Below are positions 24,970-36,225 of a stretch of DNA of 64,000 nt, piece after piece (within the stretch, counting starts at the first letter, position 1; every line of letters begins with the position of its first letter). The position numbers and the translations under genes were made by a program. The notes beneath the pieces were generated by a model, which was given only the letters and a program-made list of their open reading frames with translations, did no database searches and was not told the origin of the DNA. The DNA comes from Trichosphaerium sp. ATCC 40318. Taxonomy: Eukaryota > Discosea > Flabellinia > Trichosidae. The stretch lies in NCBI GenBank assembly GCA_038496445.1, contig JALMLS010000196.1, forward strand, positions 62,001 to 126,000. The letters run 5' to 3'.

Positions 24970-26355
24970 ATGAATAACAACAAATCAACATCTTCGTTAT
25001 ACTATGCTCAATGTGCTGTGGGAGGAGCCTTGGCATGTGGACTAACACACTCAGGTAATGAAGATAATTACTATTAGACAACAAATTGAACTGTTAGCAA
25101 TTACACCACTTGATGTTCGCAAAGTGCGAAAGCAGATTAATATGCCTTCAGCGCATTATCAGCTCCGGTCACTATGGAGACAGCACGGATTAAAAGCGTT
25201 AACTGTAGGTTGGAATCCAGCTCTTATAGGTTATGCACTCCAAGGTACTTTTTAATAACTTAGTGTCCTATGTATTCTAAAATTGGTAGGTACCGGGAAG
25301 TATGGTTTCTACGAGGCAAGTTGATGCTTTGGTTTTGTTTTTTTCTAATTTTCTCGGAAGGTGTTTACACGGATGTATGCCAATCAGGTTGGTCCCGATG
25401 CCTATAAGTATAAGGATCTTATCTACTTGGGTGCTAGCGCTTCTGCGGAATTAATAGCGGACGTAATGCTATGTCCTTGGGAATCTATTAAGGTATACAG
25501 ACAGTAACTGAATTTATCAACTACCAAGCAATGTATAGGTACAAATGCAAAGTGCAAAACCTGCAAGTGTGAATCCAGGCATGATTTCAACAATGTCCAA
25601 TATGTATGCCAGGAATGGTTTCGCAGGGTACGTTGTTTTGCTAACAACTTACAGTTTTGTTTTTAAAGAAAATTCCAGGTTCTTTTCTGCTCTTGGACCT
25701 CTGTGGGGTAGACAAGTACCTTACACTATGATGAAATTCTGGAGCTTTCAAAGGAGTGTAGACGCAATCTATAGTGTACTTCCAAAGAACAAACAGGATA
25801 TGAGTGGTGCAGAAAAACTCTGTGTAAGTTTCGCAGGCGGATATTTGGCAGGAATATTTTGTACACTTGTATCTCAACCTCTGGATACTGTAGTTTCGGT
25901 CCTTAATGCAGAGAAATTAGCAGGAAAAAATACTTCTACTTTACAAATAATGAAACGACTTGGACCAATAAAGATATGGTCTGGACTTGGAGAACGAAGC
26001 ACGTGTTTACAATAGTATGCAATAGAAACTAACAAAAAATAGTATTGATGATAGGTACACTCACGGCGCTACAATGGCTTATCTATGACTCATACAAGAT
26101 AGCGGTTGGCCTGTAAGTAGCTCGCAACATTGTTCATACATTCACGTTTTTTTCTTACCTCAGTCTAGTGAAGTTACATCAGGGATTAAAAAACCAGAGT
26201 AAACCATTTCTCTCAAGCTTTAATATTCAATCAAGATATACAACACCTTTATTTCCAGAAGGGCTCAGCACTCCTTTTGGCACTCCGTCATGCACTTCCT
26301 TGTGTTTTCTATTTACAATAAAACAGCTTTCTTTACATTACTACACGAGGAACTG
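24970..26355 (+). CDS. Mitochondrial phosphate carrier (SLC25A3 family)
   Basis: This carrier imports inorganic phosphate with a proton into the mitochondrial matrix. Exons give YYAQCAVGGALACGLTHS, then 'TPLDVRKVRKQINM' (the first PxD signature), WRQHGLKALTVGWNPALIGYA, then KYKDLIYLGASASAELIADV with 'CPWESIKVQMQSA' (second repeat), and VSFAGGYLAGIFCTLVSQPLDTVVSVL (third repeat). These match the phosphate-specific carrier rather than ADP/ATP or dicarboxylate carriers. 'LMIGTLTALQWLIYDSYKIA' is the final helix. The intron before it appears to be GC-AG (GCACGT..TAG, about 25998-26042). The true stop is uncertain: translation may end just after YKIAVGL near 26117, or a last exon may add a tail to 26355. 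Confidence 0.88.
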
Positions 26356-26429
26356 ATGTTCTACATGACGCGTGAAGTAATCATTTTTCTGGGTTTCTTT
26401 TTTTTTTCTTGTAGTTCTATTCAGTAGGT

Positions 26430-27312
26430 TTATAGCCTTCCTTTGTATTTACGAATACGATCAGCTGGTTTATAACTTATTCGTTGACCGATAACCGCAT
26501 AGACCTTTCCGTTTACCCAAAATTGAAAGACACTACCGCGTTTTGGTACACCTAACAAAGACGTCATTACAAATCAAAAGTGTCACAAAAATCTTTCAAA
26601 AAAAGAGCTTACATTTTAGGCGGTTCTGTGCCGTCACAATCTTAAATAGATTCTCTGTTTCTATTAGTATTATACCTTCTAATCCAATGAGCTGAGGGCT
26701 CCTGGCTTTATGAACTAAGAGAGATGAGACAGGGTTTTTCAAATTTTAAACTATTAAGGACGTACCACGCGTATGTGCACCGTGATAGTCAGATTTTAGA
26801 AAGCGTATAGCAAACTCGTCACTTTGATGTAAAATGTCAAAATTTCTCACATTAAATCGTTTGCAGCGTACCCTCTGCTACCTTCCATAACTTTGGAGAT
26901 GTATTGCTTCCATAAATTATTCAAAGGAAGGTAATCTGAGTACCTAGTAGTTTGTTTGTAACAAGCGGCGTAAAAGACGTAAAAAATAGTTTCAATACGT
27001 ACACCAACACTTTTGGTAGCGCAAAAAAGCCTTTTTGCTTCCTTTCACGCGCTGTAATTTGTTTTAATTTCCTTCTCTTCGCTGGCCTCCCATGGCGTAT
27101 TCTAGGCTTCAGGACAACATCATTTATCTTTGGCATTAGCCGTTCGATTTCTTACCAACATTTTAACGTAAAGCACCGTTTTTTATCATACCTTGCTGTT
27201 TAGTATCAGTAGCAACCTGCGCTACGTAATTAGCCATCTCTTCATTATCATCTCTGGCATTTGGCCTTTTACCACCGTCGAGTGGTTTATACAAAGAACT
27301 AGATGCTGCCAT
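26430..27312 (-). CDS. POP4: Ribonuclease P/MRP subunit p29 (POP4/Rpp29)
   Basis: POP4 is the Sm-like-barrel subunit of RNase P, which trims tRNA 5' leaders, and of RNase MRP. From the ATG at 27312 the first exon is polar (MAASSSLYKPLDGGKRPNAR). It is followed by a basic exon (PRIRHGRPAKRRKLKQITARERK) and a DFHGAHTRG-like exon near 26780. The family's core strand pair follows: SPQLIGLEGIILIETENLFKI near 26650-26700, then VPKRGSVFQFWVNGKVYAVI and GQRISYKPADRIRKYKGRL at the end. The order and length fit the family. It lies convergent with the phosphate carrier, and three to four short introns are visible. Confidence 0.8.
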
Positions 27313-27426
27313 GGCGAGTACTAACGCGTTTGATGCTCAAAAGACCAAGACAGACTTTGTACGTAACAACCGAAATTCAAAAAAAAAAATTACTCATACT
27401 GAAAGAGTTGTATTTGTACAAGAGGT

Positions 27427-28674
27427 TTACAAGATGGATGTGGGCAACAATAGCCATAAAGATAGTATGAAGCAGTTCACGATTGATAGTAAGACGACAA
27501 GTGGATTTCCAGAGCATCTGTAAGGCCAAACAGGGAAGAATTGTTCAGAGAACATACTCTCATGGCTGTAAAACAGTGCACCAAATCCTATCAATGATAC
27601 GAACCAAAACAACTTGTACATAAAGGTAGGAACGCCCCTAGAAGAATTATTAGACCACTTAATAATAACCTCTAGGATAAGACATACCTGCAGAAACAGC
27701 AACACATGGAGTAAAGGTAGTAAGAAGTACGCATATACGCATTGAGGAATATTACTATCCACGCAGTTGTAAAATCTGCTTGCAACCAGCTCCAAGCCAT
27801 TATAACTTTTATACTTTGTTAGTAAACATGTAATGATAATTTTAAAGTTATTTAAAAACAGTTCACGTACCAAAAGTCACATGATACCACACGTGAGCAA
27901 ATCCAGTAGACTCTCGCTTAAAAATACGGAAAAAAGTGTCAAGGCGCTCAAAGTGTTTGTACAAATAAAATTGGTAGAACCAAAACAACATGAGTTCTAC
28001 AACAACAATAAGCCTCAATTATCCAAATTGCAAATTTTTTTCTTTTGTTCAAAAAACAAGCGTACCGCTTGGTGCCTCTTTGTAACAAAAAAATGATTCG
28101 ACATCCTCAAAACCATTATTGAATTGCTCATAAGCGCTGTACGTTATACCACCACATATGATAGCAGACCAAAAAAAGTTGACAACATGATAAGGAAATC
28201 TAAAAATAATCATGCTGCTGGGACTCTTTCCTTTCCTATATTCATAATGTCAATGCATATATAACTTACTTTTATCATACCTGAATTGAGTAAATATCAT
28301 CGCACATACAAGATACAAGAGCGTTGTGAAAACTGGGAAGTCCCAAGTCGTCATTGGCCAATCAGTTCCTTTAAATGTTGCCAAGTTATGTACCCACTTT
28401 ATTGATACACCATACTCTTGGGCCAAGCCCTCAAGTTGCCACAAAATATCGCTTGTACCGGCACTTCCAGACATCAAGTCATAAACTAACTCAGAATTTG
28501 CCACTATTAAAAAGTTGTGAGTAACAAAACGCGTTTTATATGCACTGTAAGCGTTACCTGAATCGTATATACTTCTAAATGTATTCACAAAACCTTCTGC
28601 TGAAAAGAACTCATTTGCTTGATGTGTTAAATGAACACCAAATGTCTCCGCCTCACTGAGAATAACGTCCATGT
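27427..28674 (-). CDS. ELO-like very-long-chain fatty acid elongase with an altered histidine box
   Basis: ELO proteins condense malonyl-CoA with long acyl-CoAs in the ER membrane. The chain starts MDVILSEAETFGVH. It has a luminal/cytosolic head, then DWPMTTWDFPVFTTLLYLV (first TM, as in ELO), 'RFPYHVVNFFWSAIICGG', then a 'YLYKHFERLDTFFRIFKRES' block matching the YLSKFxELLDTxFxVLR signature, and TGFAHVWYHVTF. After an intron come three more TM segments and a hydrophobic C-terminus. The canonical HxxHH box appears as HVWYH, so one histidine is missing. The family assignment rests on motif order, not overall similarity. The start overlaps the end of SEC12 by about 44 bp in another frame. The missing C-terminal Lys motif is notable. 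Confidence 0.58.
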
Positions 28675-30692
28675 CAAAATTTCCTGAACATAAAAAGTGA
28701 GCGACTGACCATACCACAAAAATGTATTTGTACGTGTAAAGGCGTAGTATCCAGCACCACAAATAATACCAACAAACATGAGTAGGAAAAAAATAAATGA
28801 GATCCAACCTACGTGACATACTTAGTTTACATTTAAACAACCAAAACAGTTTTTTTTTGTTAACTCACCTCCTTGCTTTTCTATTTTAGTAGCTGCAATG
28901 AGTTTATCTGAACCACAAGACAATACTGTTGTGTCATCAGGAGAAATAGCGACACCTATTCTTCGTTATATTTTTTATATAGCTTTTGTTTAGTACCTGT
29001 AATTACAAAGCCATGAACGTCTTTGATCATAATTCTTTTCAAAGTTGTTGCATCAACCACTGCAATCTTTCCTTTGTTACTACCCAGAGCGACTAATCCG
29101 CCTGTACTACTCAAAGCTAGCGCTGTAATTTGCGTTTTCATAACATTTTCTTTCTGTCAAACAATCAGCGAAAGTGTCAAACAACTAGCAAACTTACTTG
29201 TATTAACTGCCATGTACGCGTACTCCATTTACACAACAATCCTTTCATTTTCCCCTGAAACCCTCTAGTATAAAGCACTCGGCCGCTGGGCGAAAATCTA
29301 GAGCCTTTAAGAACAACGTATCATCAAAGGCTCAAGCGTACTTGCAACCCATAAATTTTAAACCAGGTTGAGATATCTCTGCAATGAGGTCTCCTGTGTG
29401 CATGTTCCATATTTTACAACACTGTTCAGTAACTGTAACTGCCTTTGATTGAGTGAGCATTGTCTTTTTTAATAACTTTGTGACACTTACCGTCGTACAC
29501 TCACGGTTTATTGTCAAATCTAAAATAGCATGCTCATGCGCTTCTATTTGATCTATTTGGTGCATCTCTGGTGTCCAAACACGCACGTGACCATCTTTAC
29601 CAGCGGTGTAAATCTCATCACCATAACCTGTATTAACCCAAGCCACTGCTCGCTATTCAAATATTAGGATTAATCATTTTGACTCATTTTTTGTACTTGG
29701 CGACCCTTTGTCTCTCTGTCCATATGCGCTTTTACTTCCGCTTCTGTAAAGTCAAGAAATTGTCTATTGATTATTTAAATAACCTCAAAAGGCGCTATGT
29801 AAAATTACCTGTTCAGTTTTTCTATGTAAGCGCGTTTCATGTTCTTTAAAAAATACGTTAAAAGTTAAAAAGCAAACAGTGAACAAACCTCATATTTTTC
29901 TCCTGACGCTTTAATATCAGTTTCTACTCTTGCAATAGCTTGTTTGAGTCTGTTGTTTTCTATGTTGTAAACACAACATGTCTCGTCAATACCAACAGCC
30001 ACCTTCCTGCCCTACACAACGTTATTTAACGAGACGTAACATATTTAACAATATATACCTCAGGATGCAATGCAAGATTCAATGGCTGACGTTGCCCAGT
30101 TTCGATTGATGACACTGTACGAATGCGACCATCCTGATAATGGAGTATATCCTAGTATTGTTTTGATTAATAATTGATTGTAAAGTCGAAAAAAAAAAAT
30201 TCTCTAAAAGGGAGTTTCAATTTTAGACTTTAAAACGTTTAAAATGATTACCACTGCGTTTGGGACGCCTGTACGAGATGCTCCGCCGCCTCTGGCGACA
30301 ATAACGTGTCCAGTACTAGAACAGACTATTGAGTGACAAGGAGCCTGTACTTCCACTTGAGGCATCCATGAGCTGAAAAATAGGGGTTCCTTTACTTCAT
30401 TTAGCGCCTGTCATACAAAATTCGCTAATGGTACCTCTTGTTCTGCTTTAGGGGCATTGGAGACGCCATTTTGAGGTTTTCTTTCAATTGAAGATGGCGC
30501 TTTAGGAAGAGAATTTGTTGTAAGCTGTCCATTAGCGCCAATTGGTGGAGCATTAAGCGTTAGAGGGGTTTGTTGTATTTTGCGAGCACCATTTGGCTGC
30601 AACGTGTTTTTTGCTTTTAACCTTTCGTTGTCACCACCATTCGGTTCGCCAGTTTTTCTTTGACGACGCCTCTCTAGCGCTCTTTGGCGCAT
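28631..30692 (-). CDS. SEC12/PREB-like WD40 protein with C-terminal membrane anchor
   Basis: SEC12 is the ER guanine-nucleotide exchange factor for SAR1 and starts COPII coat assembly. A basic, Asn/Pro-rich head (MRQRALERRRQRKTGEPNGG, 30692 to about 30430) leads into beta-propeller exons. These include PCHSIVCSSTGHVIVARGGG, RIRTVSSIETGQ, 'GYGDEIYTAGKDGHVRVW', CCKIWNMHTGDLI, ITALALSSTGGLVALGSNKG, and 'DVHGFVITGVAISPDDTTVL', the PREB-type last blade. The final exon after the GTGAGT intron gives a single membrane span (ISFIFFLLMFVGIICGAGYY) and a short tail ending RRRHLVFI. An upstream in-frame ATG at 30782 would add 30 residues. I prefer 30692 because its basic head is typical of a cytosolic start. 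Confidence 0.72.
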
Positions 30693-30915
30693 TGTTATAT
30701 TGAGAAATGGTTTGTTTTTTGAAAAAAATGTGCTTTTGTAAAAAAAACCGGCAGGTAATTCAAGGCTTGGCTGTCTCCCCACCTGTTGAATTCGTTACCA
30801 TTTGTGAAGCCTACTTAGCCTACAAGTCTATGTGTTTCAAGGCTACCATTCATGACCGGTTTTTTATAGAGCTTCTATTAACGCAGTTAACGCCGCAATT
30901 TTTGTTGAAAGAAGT

Positions 30916-33904
30916 ATGGCACAATTCCATGTGGAAGAACTGTTTGCGTGGAACGATCTGCCTACTGGGCGAAATTTGCACTCTTGTGTTGCTGTGCGGC
31001 AATACTGCTAGCGTTATTACGGCGCTGACAGGTGTAGGTAACCTCCCATCGCAGTCAAGAGTTATTCGCGTTTGGTGGCTGTTCTAAGTGGAACGATACG
31101 CTTGATTGCAGCAGTACGAACTCGTTAAAATTATGTTTTAACCAACTTTTCACCAACAGTTTAGTTATTTTCCCCTAAAGACTAATTCATGTTTAGTTGT
31201 CCACGTCTTTAATATTGGTACAATCGCTTTTTTCAAAACGTGTTGTTTGTTGTTTGTTTTTTATTGAATCATTACAGAGTCCCTCAATTGGGAAACCAAG
31301 CCTGCAACGACGAGACACGGGCGTGGAAATCTTAAACATCGCGCTGGTACGTCTTTCGAAGTTCATTGAAACTTTTTTTTTTCGGCCGTAAAGGGGTTGC
31401 TTTTTGAGTTGAACGCGCTCTACGCGTAGGAACTCAATATGTGCTTGTTAAAAAAACTGGTTGCTGTGCTATTAACCACCACCTCTTAAGGTCATTCAAC
31501 AGTAGTTGCAGGAGATAGATTGTTTATTGTATACGGCGGTTGGGCAAAACCTGGCACCATGCATAACGACTTGTGGTTCACAAAGCGTGAAGAAAGACCA
31601 GGTGAAATTAGCTGGGCTCAACTAGCAGCTAAAGGGCATTCACCATTTAAGTTATCGGGGCATACCGCGTCATTAGTTGAAGATGATAGAAATACCAGAA
31701 TGTACATGTTTGGAGGGTTTGCTGTAATGCCAGATGGTAGAAAAAAGTTAACTAATGCAATGTGGGTTTTGGATCAATTTTTCTGTGCGTAAACAAGCCT
31801 GTCGCTCCTGTATTAATGATGAGTAATAGCACAAAATGATGAACGTGCATGGAAGAGAATGACAACGACTGGAAAAGGTGAGCGAACTCAACAATGAGTT
31901 TTATCTGTTCTGGGTTTAAACTGATTGTTTTAAAGGACCGTCACCTAGGACAGGTCACACTCAGATTAGTATCACCACTTCAGTGTTTATATTTGGTGGT
32001 CGAATGGATGAGGTACATGAGTTCAAATGCATAATATGTTTCAATAATGGAGAGTGTTATAGGGAGTATCAAACGAATTGTTTGTTTTAGACGCTTCCAG
32101 TAATGCATGGATCACTATAGAGATAGAGGTACCTTGAGTTGTTGTTGGATTTCTTTACCTTATAACTGTACGAAAGGGACCCAAGCCATCTCCTAGATTC
32201 CATCATTCAATGTTCTTTGATGAAGAAGACAATGACTACTTTTATATTTATGGAGGTACAGATGGTAACACATTTTTCAATGACATTTGGCGATTCGATA
32301 CAAGTACGATTGAACTTAACTTCTCTCTGGTCCATGTGTAATTCTTTTTTGTTTAGCTTCATTCGAGTGGATGAAGGTTCAGTTATCTGGTAATGTACCA
32401 GCTGTATCAGGTCATAAAACAGTGTGCTCGAGAAGGGTAAATTCCTAGCTTGATTTTTTTTTTACCTAGTTTCTAACGACCCTGTAGAAATTTTATAATT
32501 TTGGTGGCACTTATGAACTAAAGCCTGGGAGCTTTAAGATAGCTAAACAAGAAGCTAAATCAGGAGATGATATTGCTACTATTTTTAAAACGCTAAAGTA
32601 CTCCAACGCAGTGCATGTTATTGAAAAAGGTGCAGAGTTAATTAAGTCTATCCCTTGATGTTAACTTTCTTGATAGTTTCTCCTTCTCTTGGACCTCACC
32701 TTCCTCTTACTGAAGTAGCTCTACATGATAGACCAACTATGTTAGATTCTGTTGTTAAGTCTCTAGAAGAGAACAATAGGGCCCTGCTCGGTGAAGAGCT
32801 TGCTCTCACTCCACAAGGATTAAAACTTGTTACTGAAAGCATCACATCATTGAGCAATAGAAAACCACTACAACATTCAGCACAAAGAGTTTGCAACCAG
32901 CTGCGAAGGCTATTGTATTGGCCTACTGATAAACGAGCTCCTGGTACTACTTATCAATGTAGCTCCCTTTGACCTCCTTACAATGTTATAGCGTTACAAG
33001 CATTTAGCATACTTGTGCTTAATAAACAAGTAGCTCAGTATTGGTACTCTGCTCAAAAAAATGCTACAATGTTTATTCAAACACTCTTGGATATTGGTAA
33101 GTTCGTTACCTTGCCTGCCAAAGTATTATTACTAAGGACTTTTTTTAAAGGTGTCAATGAACCTATATGCGCAACACGTACTGCAGGATTACGTGTAATA
33201 CAAAACTTGTTTAGTCACAAAATGTTTGCACGCCCACTTTACAGATGGGTTAAGAAGGTTAAACAACTTATTTCTTTTCGGTCTGCCTTTTTGTCTTCAT
33301 TAACGCTTTTCTCAGGTAATTAATTGTATGCAACGTTCTCTTAGTTATGATGATGAAGACGCATCTGAAAACCAGCTTGTAGAGGAACACGCAGCGATGA
33401 TTGATGTTCTAACAAAGTACTTTTTTTTTACTTCTTTTTTTTTGGTGTAGTGGACAAGTTTCTATCTAACGGGGTTTTTTTAAAAAAGCTACTGTATGAT
33501 GGTACAAAGACAGCAAGGTGGTGATGTCAAGGCAGCACTGCTAGCTCTAGCATCAGAGGTGTGTATAATCGTTTGATTTTGTTAACTTCTTATCAAATAT
33601 GATAACATACTGAACAACTTTCCTTTTATAGCTCCTCGCATCTGTTGAAAACAACAATAACATATTCAATATCTTGCGCGCTGTTGGAACACTGGTACTA
33701 GATAATTCTGAAAAGTCTTAAAGCTTCATATCTTAACACGTGATTTAGGTATTCCACAGGGATAAACCTACAATAATTTTAGCTGAGGACTTTAGCTTGG
33801 CCATGAAAGGATTACTGATACAACATGATGATTGGCCTGCCAATATCATTGATACTATAGATCATATTTACGCTTTGCTTGATGAACATGATCCTTTGTT
33901 GTAA
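30916..33904 (+). CDS. Kelch-repeat protein with PUL-like armadillo C-terminus
   Basis: After a short first exon (MAQFHVEELFAWNDLPTGRN), kelch blades follow: ETKPATTRHGRGNLKHRAGH, 'STVVAGDRLFIVYGGWAKPG', HTASLVEDDRNTRMYMFGGF, then GHTQISITTSVFIFGG, RFHHSMFFDEEDNDYFYIYGG, and 'FYNFGGTYELKPG'. From about 32650 the protein is helical: SLEENNRALLGEELALTPQ, 'RTAGLRVIQNLFSHKMFARP', LALASELLASVENNNNIFNIL, and 'TIILAEDFSLAMKGLL'. It ends DHIYALLDEHDPLL. The helical part resembles the PUL armadillo fold (PLAA/Doa1, which binds the Cdc48 C-terminus), but this is tentative. One intron (33695-33748) ends with a CACGTGA just before the AG. The kelch assignment is firm and the PUL assignment is inference. 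Confidence 0.75.
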
Positions 33905-34222
33905 TGTAACCAAAATAAATTTTGGAGATTTATTGTGTACATTGTTTATCGCTTTCCTTTTCTGCAGCTTTACTCGAAACAACCTTACAATGTTGCGGAC
34001 AAAGCGACGAATAAAGGGGCTTTAGGCGTTGGCTGAGGAGTACGTACAAGTGTTGATTGAGATGGTGTTGCCGCTTCAGAAACACGTGAGCAGGTATTCC
34101 AAATACAACCCAATCTGATTCATGACAGGCACGGAAAACAAGAATGTAAACAAAGGTTTATGCCTTCGCTGTTGTAAATGACTTGAGGGTTTACAAAACA
34201 TACCTAAGTTGTCTGGACACAG
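33905..34222. other. Intergenic region left of the inverted repeat
   Basis: About 320 bp lie between the kelch gene stop and the left arm. A CACGTGAGCAGG site lies near 34083. I see no coding signal. Confidence 0.4.
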
Positions 34223-34943
34223 CTGATCATTTTGCCAAAAAACAAAGTCTATTAATTAAAAGTACAAGTATTTTTTATTTACATCGTTGTTAGTTTTTTG
34301 TATGGGTTTGGGTCTAGGATAACTCTATCCCTTGTTCAAGAGCCCATTCTTCAAACACTTCACAGAACAGCTTATCGGCAGCTTCTTCAGAGGGATTCAC
34401 CACCAAGAGTTGCTGGTCCATTGCCAAAGTGGTTGTATCGCTTGTAGCCACTGGTGATATGACGGTTGGCACCTTTGATGCGGTTTTAAGCACCTTTGAA
34501 GATTGCACTGTGTTTTCACACTGTGTCTTGCCCTGGATCTTCACTTCACGTCGGAAGATCTTCTTGTGTCGTTTGATTTCTGTTTTGGGCAGGTCATCGT
34601 GAATTACTTTTATCACTGTAGTCTCTTGGCTGTGACTGTTCGTGTGAGTGCAGACAGTGCCAGTGGTGTCTTCTCTGTAAATATTGTCGTTGTCGAGGGT
34701 GTGCTTCGGTTTTGATCGCTTACCGTTCTTCTTGAATACGTTGCAGAATGTGTTGAAGCATTGTCTGATTGTGTCGAACATTGGATGAGGTGTTTAATCG
34801 GTTTGAGTAGATGATTTGTGTGTTTTTGAAACTCGTGTAGTTTCTTGTCCAGGAAAGTTGAGAAATGCAAATGATAACTGCATTCAGCAACTGTTTGTTG
34901 TTTTTCTCAGAGTTTTGTTTTTAACATATCACCCCAAACACAC
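34223..34943 (+). repeat. Left arm of a large inverted repeat (about 720 bp)
   Basis: This arm is the near-exact reverse complement of 35388-36106. Matching runs from the outer TGATCA-containing edge to the inner CACCCCAAACAC edge. Differences cluster in about 120 bp (around 34650-34770), while the rest is almost identical. The arms flank a spacer of about 445 bp. No obvious target-site duplication or transposase was seen. Confidence 0.9.
34314..34870 (-). CDS. Inverted-repeat gene, left copy (two overlapping frames)
   Basis: The left arm holds two overlapping frames read away from the spacer. The first (34870-34613) starts MHFSTFLDKKLHEFQKHTNH and is a basic amphipathic chain of 85 residues. 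The second (34781-34314) starts MFDTIRQCFNTFCNVFKK and has 155 residues. It is basic, then ends in an acidic helix (EEAADKLFCEVFEEWALEQG). A GTAAGC near 34722 could splice the first into the second, but I cannot prove it. I recognise no family. Compared with the right copy, the last about 105 residues of the long frame are identical, while the middle differs at several residues (IYRED against ILRED). Confidence 0.45.
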
Positions 34944-35387
34944 TGTGGTGCCAATGTGAACCTAATCAAAGCGTTGTAGTTGTTCTCGGAGAAAAAGGGA
35001 TACGGCAACTACTACATTTAATTAAAAAAGTCATGAATAATCCCATAGCAAACAGTACAGATGCATACACTAGTCAACAAACATTGCAACACTTTTTGTA
35101 AAGAAGCGCACTAATATTTAAATATTTGGCGCTATTTCTGTACCTTTCTTTTAGACTTTACACCCACACTCAAAAAGGTTCCATGTACGTATGAAAGTAA
35201 CATACGATAATTAAAAACTCAACAACTACACAAGTTAAAACAGACCTTAAAATACCATGAGCCTTGCGCTGTATACCAAGGACAGACAACTTGAGTTTTT
35301 CATCAAGCATAAGTACATTGTACAAACGTTTTATTAATTCCAATGACCTATTCTACGCGCAGAGAATACATAGCATAGGTACTAGAA
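34944..35387. other. Spacer of the inverted repeat (shared upstream region)
   Basis: About 445 bp separate the two arms. I see no ORF. Both twin genes point outwards from here, so the spacer, or the arm-encoded 5' ends, should hold a bidirectional or duplicated promoter. Confidence 0.5.
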
Positions 35388-36106
35388 GTGTTTGGGGTGA
35401 TATGTTAAAAACAAAACTCTGAGAAAAACAACAAACAGTTGCTGAATGCAGTTATCATTTGCATTTCTCAACTTTCCTGGACAAGAAACTACACGAGTTT
35501 CAAAAACACACAAATCATCTACTCAAACCGATTAAACACCTCATCCAATGTTCGACACAATCAGACAACGCTTCAACACATTCTGCAACGTATTCAAGAA
35601 GAACGGAAAGCGATCTAAACCGAAGCACACCCTCGACAACGACAATATTCTCCGAGAAGACACCAATGGCACTGCCTACGCCCACACAAACAGTCACAGC
35701 CAAGAGACTACAGTGATAAAAGTAATTCACGATGACCTGCCCAAAACAGAAATCAAACGACACAAGAAGATCTTCCGACGTGAAGTGAAGATCCAGGGCA
35801 AGACACAGTGTGAAAACACAGTGCAATCTTCAAAGGTGCTTAAAACCGCATCAAAGGTGCCAACCGTCATATCACCAGTGGCTACAAGCGATACAACCAC
35901 TTTGGCAATGGACCAGCAACTCTTGGTGGTGAATCCCTCTGAAGAAGCTGCCGATAAGCTGTTCTGTGAAGTGTTTGAAGAATGGGCTCTTGAACAAGGG
36001 ATAGAGTTATCCTAGACCCAAACCCATACAAAAAACTAACAACGATGTAAATAAAAAATACTTGTACTTTTAATTAGTAGACTTTGTTTGTGGTATAAAT
36101 GATCAG
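35388..36106 (+). repeat. Right arm of the large inverted repeat
   Basis: This is the reverse-complement partner of 34223-34943. It carries the same coding block and the same 3' flank (ATACTTGTACTTTTAATTA). Similarity fades within about 10 bp beyond the shared TGATCAG at the outer edge. Confidence 0.9.
35459..36015 (+). CDS. Inverted-repeat gene, right copy (two overlapping frames)
   Basis: This is the twin of 34314-34870. An 85-residue frame starts at 35459 (MHFSTFLDKK) and a 155-residue frame starts at 35548 (MFDTIRQRFNTFCNVFKK). The long frame is Lys/His/Thr-rich with a KRHKKIFRREVKIQGK basic stretch and an acidic amphipathic C-terminal helix. Between copies both frames show amino-acid changes in the variable block and none outside it, so substitution pattern does not settle which frame is used. 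There is no signal peptide. Function unknown. Confidence 0.45.
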
Positions 36107-36225
36107 TTATTGAGTAAAACTGGATAATTTGTAGTGTCCATTGAACCTCGTTTTGTTTCTTTAACCAGAAAATATGATTTGATTTATTAGTCTATACAGC
36201 AATAATTACCTTCAAAGGAGAACCA

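Noticed and set aside
27311-27523. Plus-strand reading frame MASTNAFDAQ..
   Set aside because: It overlaps the POP4 start and the ELO end on the other strand, is Lys/Asn-rich without domain character, and no exon continues it.
34503-34715. Antisense open frame in the inverted repeat arm
   Set aside because: It is present in both arms only because it mirrors the sense frames. It has no start context or protein-like pattern of its own.
34223-36106. Complete DNA transposon
   Set aside because: The inverted arms suggest one, but no transposase-like frame or clear target-site duplication is visible, so it is reported only as an inverted repeat.
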